Shown here: piece by piece, positions 1-12,100 of the stretch
Layout of the letters: the number at the start of each line of letters is the position of its first letter
Position numbering within the stretch: the first letter of the stretch is position 1
Origin: Dugong dugon
Taxonomy: Eukaryota > Chordata > Mammalia > Sirenia > Dugongidae
Reading direction: 5' to 3'
Length of the DNA: 64,000 nucleotides
Assembly: GCA_030035585.1 (NCBI GenBank)
Contig: CM057464.1
Span: 26,305,465-26,369,464 of the forward strand
Notes under the pieces: model-generated
Database searches by the model: none
What the model was told of the DNA's origin: nothing
The model's input: the letters and a program-made list of their open reading frames with translations, nothing else
Translations under genes and position numbers: made by a program

Positions 1-1919
1 ACATCCTTCTCCGAGGCCAGCTCTATCAATCAGTCCAATTCAGAAAACTGCCCTTAGAATATCAACGAACCATATACTTAGTTTCACTGCACCAGCCAAA
101 CGCTGAATGCAATGAAAATGATGTGTGGCCAGTTCAGGAAACTTGAAATTCCCTAAGGACTTGGGCAGAGTTTAGCAAAGATTGCCCTGAGAATGGAGAC
201 TGCTAATTCAGTCAGTGGGAAGTGGCGATATTGCCAAAGCCAGAGGATGGAGAAGCCTTATGCAGTTGGAATAAACATAAGGGAGGTGTAGAACAAACTC
301 CTTAACTTCATGAAAAGTACCATGGGAGTTCTAAGAAATAACCCACAGCTGATATCTCACAACTAATAAGTAGCTTTTGCATCAGCTTGCCCCTGTAATG
401 CCAGATGGTGACCCTGGTTAAGAGTTGACTCGGAAGGAGGGAAACAACCTATAGCATTGTCAAAATCATTCATCCTGAAGATTCTTCATTTAAATTCTGG
501 TTGCCATTAGCTTCTGACACAAATAATGACAATATCCTCCTGCATTGGTTCCATTGTGGTTTTGATCTTTCAACAATACTAAGAAGACCAGGAGATAGTA
601 AAATTATTCCCCTCTGAAGGATGAGGGCCCCAATGCCCAGCATGGTCAATGACTAAGCTTAAGGCCGAGCAGTAATTTGGGTGGATCTGTACCTAAAACC
701 TCTATCTCCAGGCACAAACCAATAAGCTAAGTGTGATGATTACTTCTCTTAGTAATTCCAAAATAAGGAGATATTTTGGCTACATATCACTGCAGAGTCT
801 TAAGGATAAATGAAAACCAGTCACAGAAATACTAAAGGAGCTGAAATTCTGGTGTCATCTTCACTGCCACTTGCAATTGTAGCTGCAGTGTCACAGTATA
901 TAGACTCGGTCTTTGATTGAAGAACAATTTACTTATAAAACAAGAATGTTTATATGTATCTTTCCATTTAGTTAAAAATTGAAATATGATAAATAAAACC
1001 AAAAATAAAATTAGGTCGAATAAATATGTTATCAGTTGTTTCATTTTTTCCAATATCAAATGGTTTTTCATTTCTATGAAGTACATTCTTCTAAAAATTA
1101 ATGAATTAGTACAATTATTATATTATATAGTTAATATAATATTAAAATTAATATAGTTATTAATAGTATTATTATAATATTATTACTAAGAGACTTTCCA
1201 GCTAGGGTTCTTTCTTCAAGATTCTTTATGGTGCATATTTTTTAAATTGCCTCTTCTTTATATGTGTAATTTCTTTTGCTGGATGATTTTCTCACTTGTT
1301 TTTTTAAACTCTACCTTCACAGATTTGGTCTCAGGCCGGAGCAGTTTCTATATTCTTGGATTTTAATGTCCCCAGTGACAAATAGAATCTGTCTGGTTCA
1401 TGGAACTGTAGCTCTAGAGATTCGTTTGATAAGAAGAATAATAAGGAAGGATTGGACAATCAGTGAGAAAATGAATTTAACGTTCACTGAAATAGCATTT
1501 GGTAGATAATGTGGTTTTTTGTTTGTTTTTTAAATTTTTAAGCCAGAGGTTAAAGATAACTTCTCTTGCTAAATTTGAGATGAATTCACAAAACAAACAA
1601 ACAAACAAACAAAAAAAACCCACTTCATTACAAGCCTGAGTAGGTATGTGGAACACAAATGGTTTTTCGTTTCTTTGAAGTACATTCTTTAAGCTTGCGT
1701 AAAGTCGATAAGGCTGAGAGTTGTGCTGTATTCCATTGGGCTTTCTGTTGGAGAAAACATTTAGATGGAAAAAAACAACATTCAAAATTATTGTAATAAG
1801 GTTTACTGGCTTTCCTGTGAATTTCTTTTAAAAAGTTGGATTACAAATAATACCGATGCAAATAATACATTGTGGACATTTTGAAAATGGAAAAAAAAAA
1901 AAAGGTTTAAATTACCCAT
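1..1919. other. Anonymous intergenic or intronic sequence
   Basis: No gene, strong splice pair or recognisable repeat was found in the first 1.9 kb. The stretch near 1,090-1,190 is almost pure A/T. A 33-base segment at 1,058-1,090 recurs with two mismatches at 1,657-1,689, in the same orientation, which suggests a small duplication or two copies of an old repeat that I cannot name. An AAAC-rich simple tract lies near 1,592-1,618. The open frames here are short and look like chance. Confidence 0.5.
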
Positions 1920-1930
1920 AATCTAGGGAT

Positions 1931-2084
1931 GGTATGCAGTGGTTTAGAGCTACAGCTTCTAGGTCAGCAGTTTGAATCCGCCAGCTGTTCCTGGGAAACC
2001 CTATATGGCAGTTCTACTCTGTCCTATAAGGTTCCTATGCGTCAGAATCTACTCAACGGCAACGGGTTTGGTTTTGGTTTTTAC
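1931..2084 (+). mobile_element. AfroSINE (tRNA-derived SINE)
   Basis: The copy reads from a tRNA-like head (GCAGTGGTTTAGAGCTAC, A-box region) through a B-box-like GTCAGCAGTTTGAATCC to the family tail, ACTCAACGGCAACGGGTTTGG. It is non-coding and would have been mobilised in trans by a LINE. An 11-base target-site duplication, AATCTAGGGAT, lies at 1,920-1,930 and 2,085-2,095, so both ends are exact. The head is somewhat degenerate. Confidence 0.85.
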
Positions 2085-2179
2085 AATCTAGGGATACACT
2101 ATTAACATTTCACTTTTTGCTTTTTCATAAATACATGATGTAAATAGAAGTTTTTATAAAAACAAAACAACACTGTAAA

Positions 2180-2550
2180 TATTATTTTGTATTGTGCACT
2201 TACCAATACAGCATTGATATTTTTCATATGGTTAAGTATTCATCTATAAAATTTTTAATGGCTGCATAAATCCTTCATTGTATGAAAGTACCCTAATATG
2301 TTTAGCCAGTTCCCTATTTTTTGATTGTTTCCAATTATTCATTATTTAAGCAATACTATGATAAATATTGGAGCCCTGATGGCACAGTGGTTAAGAGCTC
2401 AGCTGCTAACCAAATGTTGGCAGTTTGAATCCACCAGCTGCTCCTTGGAAACCCCATGCGGCAGTTCTACTCTGTCCTATAGTGTTGAAATCGACTTGAC
2501 AGCAATGGGTTAGGGTTTTTTTTTTTTTTTGGTAATAAATATTATATACA
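2180..2550 (-). mobile_element. Old L1 fragment, antisense, split by an AfroSINE
   Basis: The segment before the SINE (to 2,369) contains the antisense run typical of mammalian L1 ORF2 or 3' ends, namely TTTTTAATGGCTGCATAAAT, then CATTGTATGAAAGTACC, then CCAGTTCCCTATTTTTTGATTG and TTTCCAATTATTCATTATTT. The sequence appears to resume for a few bases at 2,535. Identification is by recalled consensus and the outer limits are approximate. Confidence 0.5.
2370..2534 (+). mobile_element. AfroSINE
   Basis: A near-complete copy begins GGAGCCCTGATGGCACAGTGG and runs through the family body (CTTGGAAACCCCATGCGG, then TTCTACTCTGTCCTATAG) to GACTTGACAGCAATGGGTTAGG and a T-rich tail. A 9-base direct repeat ATAAATATT flanks it at 2,361-2,369 and 2,535-2,543. 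It interrupts an older antisense L1 remnant. Confidence 0.88.
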
Positions 2551-2870
2551 GACAGCCCCGGGATTATGAACAAGTTCTGTTCTTAAGTCTGTCTTTAAGT
2601 CAAATTTGTGCATAAATCCCAACAGTTAGGTAAGGTTTGTATCTAACATCAATTAGTCAAATAATTTGTCTTAGTATATAGTAGATAGTATACCTTTCTA
2701 TGGATAAAAAAATTAAACACTTCCAGATACACTAAAACATCTTTAACATAACGCAGTAATAATAATGTTTTGATACGCGTTGCAAAGTAGCTCCCATTTG
2801 TTACTATGAACAGTAGTATGCACCTTCTCCACAGTTGAAGAGATAATCTACAGGGCAACCGTTATCCAAA
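2551..2870 (-). mobile_element. Possible non-autonomous DNA-transposon remnant
   Basis: The stretch starts CAGCCCCGGGATTATGAACAAG and continues with TTAAGTCAAATTTGTGCATAA and GATACACTAAAACATC. This matches my memory of an old mammalian DNA element whose end reads CGGTCCCCGACTTACGAAC-like. I cannot name the family securely, and no terminal inverted repeat partner is visible. The orientation is arbitrary. Confidence 0.3.
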
Positions 2871-2959
2871 ATACTCAGAAGATTCTGTTCTATAAAATCT
2901 TTGAGACTAATTAGATAGATACTTTATTGTATTCTCTGAACTAAACAATCTACTCACAC

Positions 2960-3780
2960 CGCCAGCTCGTATTTTTGCTGGATGTTGAACCTCCCTCAGC
3001 AGAGGCAGGGCGGGTTAGGAGGGTGGGTAGGATGGTGTTGGGGCCAGACGGGTCATTATTCCATCACATCCTCACCAGACCTGTCAACCCCACACAGCAA
3101 CTATGAGGCCCCTGCCTTGGGGTGCAAGAGAGAAAGTGCGGCTCAGGATGCGCCAAGAGGGAGCCTGGGGCCCAAGGGTTGGCAAGAGAACGGAAGTTCT
3201 CGGGGCCCCGGAAACCTTATGAACATACAGAGGTCAGGAATCTACGACTGCGCCCCCTCCCTCCTTCCAGTCACCAAAGGACCATGAAATCCCACATGTG
3301 TAAGGTAGGGGAAACAGAAGCCCAGAAAGGTGCTGCGATTGCCCCGGGCTGCACAGCACAGAGGACCCAAAGGGATGAGGTGGGGCAGAGCTGGGTAAGG
3401 GGGCGCCACGAAGTCCCTGCCGTTTGCCCACCGTGATGCTGTGACCGGTTGTACTCTCCTAACACACAGAGCGCAGCACCCGCATCCTGGCTGCGGGCCG
3501 CCACCACCTGCAGATGGGTCAGGCAGAGCTGAGCAGTGGTGCTTGGGGCACGTGGATGGTGAGGCCGGCCCTTTCCGAGCTCCTAGGGAGGAGGGTTCAT
3601 GGAAGCTCTTGGCTTGTAGTTGGGGGCCGCAGCTGGGCTCCCATGTTGCAGCGGTCAGCCCGCAGCCAAAGGCTGCCCAAGGCATTGCTGGGGCAGGTGC
3701 GCACTCAGGAGAAGCGTGTCCTGTGGAGCCCAGCCTGAACACCGAGTCTGTTTTTTCCTGATAGCCTTTCGTGACTACGG
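2960..3780. other. GC-rich patch with scattered CpGs
   Basis: Base composition rises sharply over A/T-rich neighbours and I count about 30 CpG dinucleotides. It is rich but not dense enough to call a clear CpG island by eye. Several long open frames exist on both strands, as expected from low stop-codon frequency in GC-rich DNA. A short MIR-like antisense piece (AAACAGAAGCCCAGAAAGG) lies at about 3,300-3,390. No splice pattern or protein family was recognised. Confidence 0.4.
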
Positions 3781-4259
3781 TTGTATGTAAGTCAGACGTT
3801 TGTAAACCCCGTGGACTACCTGAATATACATTTTTGGGTGTATATGTCATTTTTCTCCGTAGGATTAAATTTCTTACAAGTTGAATTTATGGATGTTCCA
3901 AATGTTTGATGCTTACTGCTTAATTACCCACCACAAGGGCTGTATGTCTTTTCTATTTCTAACAGCAGTGGTTAAGTAGATTCAGTGTTCTGCAGTGTGC
4001 CCACCACTGGACGTTGGGGTGACTGTTTATCAATCATTTATCAATATTATGGGCAAAAACATCATTTTACTTTTGTTCTGTGCCAAGACCCTCATTTTTG
4101 GTTGATCCTTTAAGTAACAGGAAAGAAGGCAAAACTCAAATAGACTAGCAGTACTTTCGGAGCTGTGTTTCTTATATGAGCAAAGAGCAACAGCCTCTCT
4201 CTGAACCTGTAGATGACATGTGGGTCAGTGATAATGGGGGGATGGCCACAGGGCAAAAA

Positions 4260-4400
4260 AGCCAAAAACAAACCCGTTGCCATTGAGTCAATTCTGACTA
4301 GAACTGCCCCATAGAGTTTGCAAGGAGCAGCTGGTGGACTCGAACTGCCCATCTTTTAGTTGGCAGCCAAGCTCTTAACCACTATCCCACCAGGGCTTCA
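4260..4400 (-). mobile_element. AfroSINE, reverse orientation
   Basis: The reverse complement of the family is clear: AAACCCGTTGCCATTGAGTC (tail), then CTGCCCCATAGAGTTTGC, GAGCAGCTGGTGGACTCGAA (B-box region) and CTCTTAACCACTATCCCACC (A-box region). A 12-base duplication, ACAGGGCAAAAA, flanks it at 4,248-4,259 and 4,401-4,412. The middle portion is slightly shortened. Confidence 0.88.
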
Positions 4401-4412
4401 ACAGGGCAAAAA

Positions 4413-5960
4413 GGAATTACTAATAAAGAAAAAATAGAAATGGTGCATTTTGGATGACTGGCCCAAGGCAGTTCTCTAAGTATCTGTGTACCCAGCATGG
4501 CACTGGCAGTAGAGGGGTTTCTTGTCACCCAAAAGTGGCCTGGAGGTAGTGAAGGACATTAGACAGCTATGACTGACCTTCTTATTGGAACACGACCCTG
4601 GAGGGAGCAGGAGAGGGCCTGATGCGGCTGAAAACAAGTTTCTGCCAACAGGTGAAATGACCACTCAAAGATAAATCCAGTTATAGGACATAAAGTTACA
4701 TTAGTAACTTGAGGTCCAAAATTCAAAACTCCTGCTTGATTGTAATTGTTCGTCCTAAACCACTCTTTTCCCCATTGCAGATTAAATTCCCAGGAGCCCT
4801 GGGTTTCTGGGAGCATGGAAAGAGGTCAGTGGGTGTCGTGAGAAACCTAGGTTGGTAGGATGTTATATGTGGCTGTTCTTTCAATATTTCTCTTTCCCAT
4901 TTGACTTTATGGACCTTAATTCTCTAATTTTATTTTGTAATCTTAGATGAGTAAAGAATTCAACTCCTTCTCTCTGCTCTCCCAAGAGATTTCTCTCTAA
5001 AATGATTCACCATACTCCCCTTCACAATCTTAGTGCATGAGTGAGTAACTATCCTACAGGAGTCTATATAGTTTCTTTTCTGCTCTGTAGTGTCTGAAAA
5101 CATGGGAAATGAGACCTAGAGTGTAGCAGGTGGAGGGAAATCAACATACCCAAGAAAGTTTCCAGAAACTTTTTCCTTTTCCTTTCATTTTTTTCCCCTT
5201 TGCTTTTTGAATGGTAAAATATGTGTGTTTACTAATCAAACATGTATACTTTGGGAAGAAACCCTCAGTTAAAATTCTGTTTAGGTTTATCCAGGCTCAC
5301 TATAGAAAAGAATGGAGAGCATAAGAATGAAACACAATCTTTTTAATAAGAGATCGTGAGTTTCTAATGGAGGATCTGGGAACAAAATTGAAAAAGGTTG
5401 AAGAATGCGAACGTAAAGTTCCGGTCAATAAAGAGTGTGCCCCCAAGTTCATAAGTCACCCTCCATGAACTACTTACAGGGTGTCCCAGAGCATCTCACT
5501 CTGGACACTGCCTGTCACTACTTCTATCCAGGTGTCAGCATTGACAGCTTTATAGGAAGAGGAAGAGGAAAAGAGAGTAAGGATGAGAAGAGTGAGGCAA
5601 CATCAGCTATTTTGAAAGGAGGGGACTTGTATGGACTAGTTATTTTTGAAAGTGCAACAGCAGTGGGGTGGGGCCACCACCTTCATCTCCTCCCTGCTTT
5701 GCTTCCCTCAATCTCTACCCATCTGTCTCTTTCCTGCAATCTAGGATCCTCCTAGACAATGTTCCCAATTTGCTACATCCACTTTCTTCTGGTCACCATA
5801 CTTAATAAAGATCCCTAAGCAAAAATCCAAAAGAATGAATATGTCTTCCCAAGAAGCTAAAGGGCCTTCTTGCAGGATCCAGTCCAGCCACTATTGCACA
5901 TAGTGAAACCTGTCTCTGTGTTTTAGCCCCTCCAGGGACTTTTACTGGGAGGCCAGGGGA
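4413..5960. other. No gene recognised
   Basis: There is no repeat family or splice-supported frame that I can name. The open frame at 5,435-5,755 (plus strand) lacks protein-like composition or splice context and is treated as chance. Confidence 0.4.
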
Positions 5961-5969
5961 TCCAGAATC

Positions 5970-6110
5970 AGTCCATGTGGTTCAGCATTCAGATCCCCAC
6001 TTCTCTGTTGTGCGTCTTTAAGAAAGTCACTTACCTTCTCTGAGCCTCAGGTTCCTCATATGAGAAATGGTGGCAAGAAGTGGTGTTCTCTTGGGGACAA
6101 AGAGTAAACT
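5970..6110 (+). repeat. MIR fragment
   Basis: The core reads TTTAAGAAAGTCACTTACC followed by TCTCTGAGCCTCAGGTTCC and TCATATGAGAAATGG. This matches the conserved MIR core (AAGTTACTTAACCTCTCTGTGCCTCAG-type). It is an ancient mammalian SINE with approximate ends. Confidence 0.65.
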
Positions 6111-6419
6111 CTTAAATCAAGATGATGCTTGCAAAGCACCCTGTACAGGGTAAAGCAATTCTTTTGGCTTTACTATTATTACTGTGAAGCCTTTTCTAAC
6201 TCAATTTGTATTCCTAAGACAAAATAGCTGAAAAATGGAATTGTGGTTATTCTATGTAATAGTTCTTGCTTTGAGTAAGACTGCACAATTGTCCGAGCTC
6301 AGAAAAGAAAGAAATTCCTCCTGGGCCTTCTGCTTGGTCCCTCCTCCTGTCGGCTCTCTGCTGGAGCAATGTGGGTGTCCCCAGCCTGTCAGGCCTCCAT
6401 CCGTCATCGGGGCAAGACA

Positions 6420-6655
6420 GGCAGTATGGAATAGAGAAGAAACATAGCTTTTTGGAACCAGGAAGACCTCAGTTCGAATTCTGACTGAGTCACACTATTA
6501 GCTGAATGGCCTGGGGCATGTTTTCTAACTTTATGAGCCTCAGCATAATCATCATAAAGTGGGGCTAATGATCCTTCCTTGTTGTTGTGTTGGTTTAAAG
6601 CTATGGAGCTGCAGTAGCTGGTGCATAGTAGGTGCTCAGTAAATGGCAGCCTTAA
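6420..6655 (+). repeat. MIR SINE
   Basis: The order of landmarks is that of MIR: GGAACCAGGAAGACCTCAGTTCGAATTC (internal promoter B-box side), then CTTTATGAGCCTCAG, TAAAGTGGGGCTAATGAT, and GTGCATAGTAGGTGCTCAG towards the 3' end. It is close to full length and sits immediately upstream of the SINE at 6,665. Confidence 0.7.
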
Positions 6656-6664
6656 GCACTGTTG

Positions 6665-7005
6665 TGAGATCAGTGGTGGTTCAGTGGAGACCCAGGTTTG
6701 ATTCCCAGCCAATGCACTTCACATGCTGCCACCACCCATCTGTCAGTGGAGGCTTGCATGTTGCTGTGAAGCTGAACAGGTTTCAGCAAAGCTTCCAGAC
6801 TAAAAAGGACTAGGAAGAAAGGCCTGGCAATCTACTTCTGAAAGTCAACTAATGAAAACCCTATGGAACACAATGGTCCAATCCCCAACTGATCATGGGG
6901 ATAACACATGACTGGACAGCGTTTCCTTTCATTTTGCATGTGGTCTCCGTGAGTTGGGGACCAAACTGACAGCAGCAAACAACAATAACAACGACATCAC
7001 TGTTG
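6665..7005 (+). mobile_element. Long AfroSINE-related SINE with RTE-like tail
   Basis: A tRNA-like head (GTGGTTCAGTGG, then GGTTTGATTCCCAGC) is followed by a long body (CAGTGGAGGCTTGCATGTTG, GAAAGGCCTGGCAATCTACTTC, GAAAACCCTATGGAACACAA). The tail ends CCAAACTGACAGCAGCAAAC and AACAATAACAACGAC. The CAACAAC-type tail matches the 3' ends of the RTE copies elsewhere in the window. This points to a SINE variant mobilised by RTE, longer than the short AfroSINE form. It is divergent, so probably older. Confidence 0.7.
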
Positions 7006-7255
7006 TGGGATTCCTGCTGTAGGGCATCAAGTGCACCAAGCACAGGCAGGCCCCAAAGCCCCCAGCTCAGCCTGGGCTAAGGAGTGGGCTGCAGACCCAC
7101 CCCTCCCTCAGAGAACTGAAAGGGGCTTCACTGTTAATGGAAGGATGCTCCTGGAAGGAAACTGGAACATTTTCCTTCGGACTACAGGTTTCTAAACATA
7201 CTTTAAACAACTTATTAACTTATATTAGAAAAGGAGTGTGGTAGAATAGGGACTA

Positions 7256-7405
7256 CTATGCTGGGAATGGAAGTACCTGGGCTTTCACTGGGACTGGTCC
7301 ACTAATTTGATGGCTGGCCTTGATCAAGTCTCTAGGTTTTTGTTTTCTCATGGACAGAAGGAAGGTACAGGACCAGATGATCTCTAGGATCCCTTGCCAG
7401 TTCAT
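7256..7405 (+). repeat. Possible MIR-like fragment
   Basis: A weak resemblance to the MIR core (TTTGTTTTCTCATGGACAGAAGG after a GATCAAGTCTCTAGG) is followed by GATGATCTCTAGGATCCCTTGCCAG, the phrase common at the ends of old SINEs. Too diverged to classify firmly. Confidence 0.35.
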
Positions 7406-7599
7406 GATTCTATATTGTATACTTCTCATTCTCTTACCCTCCCACACTGATTTTAAAATGAACCATCTCAAGAATCTTTTCTCTTCACCGAACAAGAGTT
7501 AAATTTCCCCATTATTATTTGGTTTTTTCCATATCCATTGTTCTTTTAAAATGTAAAATTAATATATGTTTATTACATAAGGCCTGGAACTTGTAGAAA

Positions 7600-8222
7600 A
7601 GTAAATTAAAAAAAATAATTTAGGGTCTGGTGTGAGTAATTGAAGAGGTATTTCCCACTCAATACCTGTTAAATACTCCCACCATGGTAACCTTTAGCAT
7701 GACTTGAAACATTAGCAGAAGACATCAAGGAACCACATAGTATAGACAAAAACAGTAAGGGAATCATGGACCCAGGGCATCCACGTGGCAGATACTGTTG
7801 GCTAACCCAACTCCCCACCATCCTTCCTTTCCTACCTGTGCTATAGATATCAATATTGAGTGTTTTCAGCCTATCTTGCATCCAGGGATGGCCATGTGAC
7901 ACAGTGCTGGGCAGTGAAGAGAAAAAGGAAGTCTACCAAGAAGTTCTGTGAAATATTTGTTACTTTACTAAAACGGATGGCGAACACTGGCACCACCTTC
8001 TCTCTTTCTTCTTGCCTTGACTGCAAATGTGATCGATGCCTGGAGCTGCAGCAGCTCTCTTGCAGTCATGAGGGAAAGACTATGAGGATCATAGAAACAC
8101 TGGTTCTGACAGAGTTGACCTCCTGCACCAGCCTTTGCACTGCTTACCTCTACACTTTATGTTATTTCCTTTATTAAATATCTTTATGCATAAGTCATTA
8201 TTTGGCATGTTTCTTATTACAG
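7600..8222 (+). repeat. Old interspersed repeat, possibly LTR-like, unclassified
   Basis: Phrases such as GGGATGGCCATGTGACACAGTG, AGGAAGTCTACCAAGAAG and GATGCCTGGAGCTGCAGCAGC recall a dispersed old mammalian repeat. The segment at 17,310-17,660 shares the order of similar phrases (GGCCAATGAGATATAAGAGG, then AGGAAGTCTGCTGG). I do not recall the family name. The open frame inside (7,860-8,177) is treated as repeat sequence, not a gene. Confidence 0.3.
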
Positions 8223-8248
8223 CTGAAAGCATTCCTGATGTCTTTCAG

Positions 8249-8285
8249 TTCTTCAGAAACATGTGATGAGATTTTCAAGACTCAG
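8249..8285 (+). CDS. Weak candidate micro-exon (37 bases)
   Basis: A polypyrimidine-type acceptor, TCCTGATGTCTTTCAG, ends at 8,248, and a good donor, CAG|GTAAAA, follows 8,285. Read with one carried base, the frame is open for twelve codons (SSETCDEIFKTQ). Short splice pairs like this occur often by chance in introns, and I recognise no protein family. It is recorded only because splice-bordered open segments also occur at 16.3 and 31.3 kb on the same strand. Confidence 0.15.
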
Positions 8286-8869
8286 GTAAAATATTTTTAA
8301 TGTTTTCATACAGAAACAAATGAAAGTTAACTAACTTTTCTTTGCTGATTATGTAATAACTAGGCTCTCCCTGCCAAGTATCTTTAAATTTTGTTGTAGA
8401 AATACTCCCAACAGCCTTCACAGTACTCCTTTTAAGTATTTCAGTGTAAATAATATTATCCTAATTAACCAAAAAGGAAACACCACATTGAATGAGGTAA
8501 ATTGTGAATTTAATTAACACTGTAACATTCCATGAATAGTTTGCAATGAAAAAATTAGGAAACTTGACATTTGCTACCATGAATGTTTATATAATTATCT
8601 AACTGGTTTCAGCTTCCTCAGATGGTTACCCTTTCACATACCATCATGACAACGGGAAGGACAGGCATTTTATTTTATTACTTTTGGTCAAAGGCATATA
8701 GGACAAAAGTTTACCTGTAACTATCAAATGTCTCATAGGAACATCATCCAGGAATCTCTGTGTTTACAAATTAGAAGCTGCCACTTTTTAAAAGCTGTGT
8801 TATGTTTTAAAATAAATTAAAATTGTAGAAGCTCTAAGAAAAGATGGGTGATCTAAAAAATAATCTTGA

Positions 8870-9107
8870 AGAAGGAGAAAGTCAGGAAAGTCAAAAGTAA
8901 TACAGGAAAACGTTGATAAAATTTACTACATAAAATTTTTAAACTTTTACATTAAAAAAAAAATACACAAAGCCAAAAACTAAGCAATACACTGGGGAAA
9001 ACTTTTGCAATACACGTGATAGACCACGGACTTCTTTCCTTATTATATAAAGAGCTCTGCCATCTCAGTAAGAAAGTGATAAATAAGTCTACTAAAAAAT
9101 ATCAGAG
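8870..9107 (+). mobile_element. Old L1 ORF2 fragment, upstream part of a split copy
   Basis: The text AACGTTGATAAAATTTACTAC, GGGGAAAACTTTTGCAATACAC, and CCTTATTATATAAAGAGCTC is characteristic of the 3' half of ORF2 in old L1 elements. The copy is cut at 9,107 by a younger L1 and resumes after 14,934, so it served as the landing site for later insertions. Confidence 0.7.
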
Positions 9108-9123
9108 AAAAAAACGCAACAAA

Positions 9124-12100
9124 ATGACAGCAGTAAACACATACCTATCAATAATCACACTGAATATAAATGCCTTAAATGCACAAGTAAAGAGAAAGAG
9201 TGGCAAAATGGGTAAAAAAACACGACCTATCAATGTGCGGTCTACAAGAGACACACCTTAGACACAAAGATAAAGCTAAGCTAAAAATCAAAGGATGGAA
9301 AAAAATATATCAAGCAAAAAATAACCAAAAAGAAGCAGGAGTGGCAATATTAATCTCTGAAAAAATAGACTTTAAAGCAAAACCCACCATAAAAGCTAAA
9401 GGAGGACATTATATAATGATTAAAGGGTCAATCCACCAAGAGGATGTAACCATAATATATATGCACCAATGACAGGGGTGTCAAAATACATAAAACAAAC
9501 TCTAATGGCATTGAAAAGAGAAATAGACAGTTCCACAACAATAGTAGGAGACTTCAACACTCTATATTTGGTGAAGGACAGAACAACTAGAAAGGAACTC
9601 AAAAAAGACACAGAAGATCTAATTGCCACAATCAACCAACTTGACCTAATAGACATATACAGAACATTCCACCCAACAGCAGAAAAGTATACATTCTTTT
9701 CCAAAGCACATGGATCATTCTCCAGAATAGACCACGTTTTAGGCCACAAAGCAAGCCTCAATAAAATCCAAAACATCGAAGTAATACAAAGCATTTTCTC
9801 TGATCACAACACTATAAAAGTTGAAATCAATAAAAGGAAGAGCAAGAAAAAAAAAATACCAATAACATGGAAACTGAATAACACCTTGCTTAAAAACCAC
9901 TGAGTAATAAAAGAAATCAAGGATGGAACAAAAAAATTCCTAGAATCAAATGAGAAGGAAAATACATCTTACTAAAACCTTTGGGACACAGCAAAAGTAG
10001 TACTCAGAGGACAATTTATAGGAGTAAATGCACGTCAAAAAAGAAGAAAGGGTCAAAATCAAAACATTAACCCTACAACTCGAACAAATAGAAAGAGAGT
10101 AGCAAAATAAGCCCACAGTCACCAGAAGAAAGGAAATAATGAAGATTAGAGCAGAAATAAAAGAAATAGAGAACAGAAAAACCACAGACAGAATCAACAA
10201 GACCAGAAATTGGTTTTTGAAAGAATCAACAAAACTGACAAACCGTTGACCAAATTAACAAGAAAAAAAAAGCAGAAAGGAAACAAATAACCCACATAAG
10301 AAATGAAATGGGTGACATTACAACAGAACGAACTGAAAAACAAAGAATCATGACAAAATACTAGGAAAATTGTACTCCAACAAATTTGAAACTGAGGGGA
10401 AATGTATAAATTTCTAGAAACACCAAAACTAACAGAAACTGATGTAGAAAAACTGAACGTATCCGTAACAAAGGAATTGATTGAAGAGGTAATCATTGCA
10501 TCAACGTAATAAAAAAACTCCCAACAAAATAAAAGCCCTGGTCTGAATGGCTTCACTAGAGAATTCAATCAAACATTCAGAGAAGAACTCATGCCAATAC
10601 TGCTCAAACTATTTCATAGTATAGAAAAGGAAGGAATAGTTCCAAATTCATTCTATGAAGCCAGAATAACTTTGATACCAAAGTCAGGCAGAGACATCAC
10701 AAAAAAAGAAAATTATAGACCAGTATCCCTCATGAGTGTAGATGCAAAAATTCTCAGCAAAATTTTAGCCAATAGAATTCAATAGCATATCAAAAAATAA
10801 TACATCATGACCAGGTGGATTCATACCAAGTATGCAGGATAGTTCAACATTAGAAAATCAATAAACATAATCCACCACATAAATAAAACAAAAGAATCAC
10901 ATGATCATCTCAACAGAGCAGCAAAAGCATTTGAAAAAGTCCAACACCCGTTCCTGATAAAAACTTTCAGCAATATAGGAATAGAAGGGAAATTCCTCAG
11001 CATAATAAAGGGCATCTATACAAAACCAACAGCTAACATTATTCTCAATGGAGAGAGACTGAAAGCATTCCCCTTGACAACAAGAACCAGACAAGGATGC
11101 CCTTTGTCACCACTCTTAAAATTCAACATTGGACTGGAAGTCCTAGCTAGAGCAGTAGGTCAAGAAAAGGAAATAAAGGGCATACAAATAGGTAAGGAAG
11201 AAATAAACTGTCCCTATTTGCAGATGATATGATCTTATACATAGAAAACCCAAAAGATTCCACAGGAAAGCTACTGGAACTAATAAAAGATTCAGCAAAG
11301 TAGCATGATACAAGATCAACATAAAAAAATCAGTTGAATTCCTCTACACCAACAAACAGAACTTCAAAAAGGAAATCAGGAAAACAATACCATCTACAGT
11401 AGCCCCCCCAAAGATAAAATACTTAGGAATAAATCCAACCAGAGAAGTAAAATATCTATACAAAGAAAACTGAAAAACACTACTGCAAGAAGCCAAAAGA
11501 GATGTACATAAATGGAAAAACATACCATGCTCATGGATAGGAAGACTCAACATTGTGAAAAAGTCAATACTACCCAAAGCGATCTACAGATATAATGCAA
11601 CCTCAATCCAAATTCCAACAGCATTCTTTAATGAGATGGAAAAACTAATTACCAACACTAGGTGGAAAAGAAAGAGTTCCCGGATAAGTAAAGCATCATT
11701 GAAAAAGAACAAGGTAGGAGGCCTCACACTACCTGATCTCAGAACCTACTATACAGCCATGGTAGTCAAAACAGCCTGGTACCAGTACAGTGACAGACAC
11801 ATAGATCAATGGAACAGAATTGAGAACTCAGATGTAAATCCACCCGCCTTCTTCTTTTTTTTTTTTTTAATGGACAGCTGATATTTGCTAAAGGGCGAAA
11901 GTCCATTAAATGCGGAAGAGACAGTCTCTTCAACAAATGATGCCGGCAAAACTGGATATCTATCTGTAGAAAAATGAAATAGGACCCATACCTCACACTG
12001 TACACAAAAACTAACTGAAAATGGATCAAAGCCCAATGCTAGGGACTCTAATATGTGGCATAAATACAATACCAAACATAACTAAAAATGCACAAACAGC

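Noticed and set aside
3242..3850. 202-codon open frame on the minus strand
   Set aside because: It lies in GC-rich DNA where stops are rare, overlaps other long frames on both strands, and shows no family motif or splice structure.
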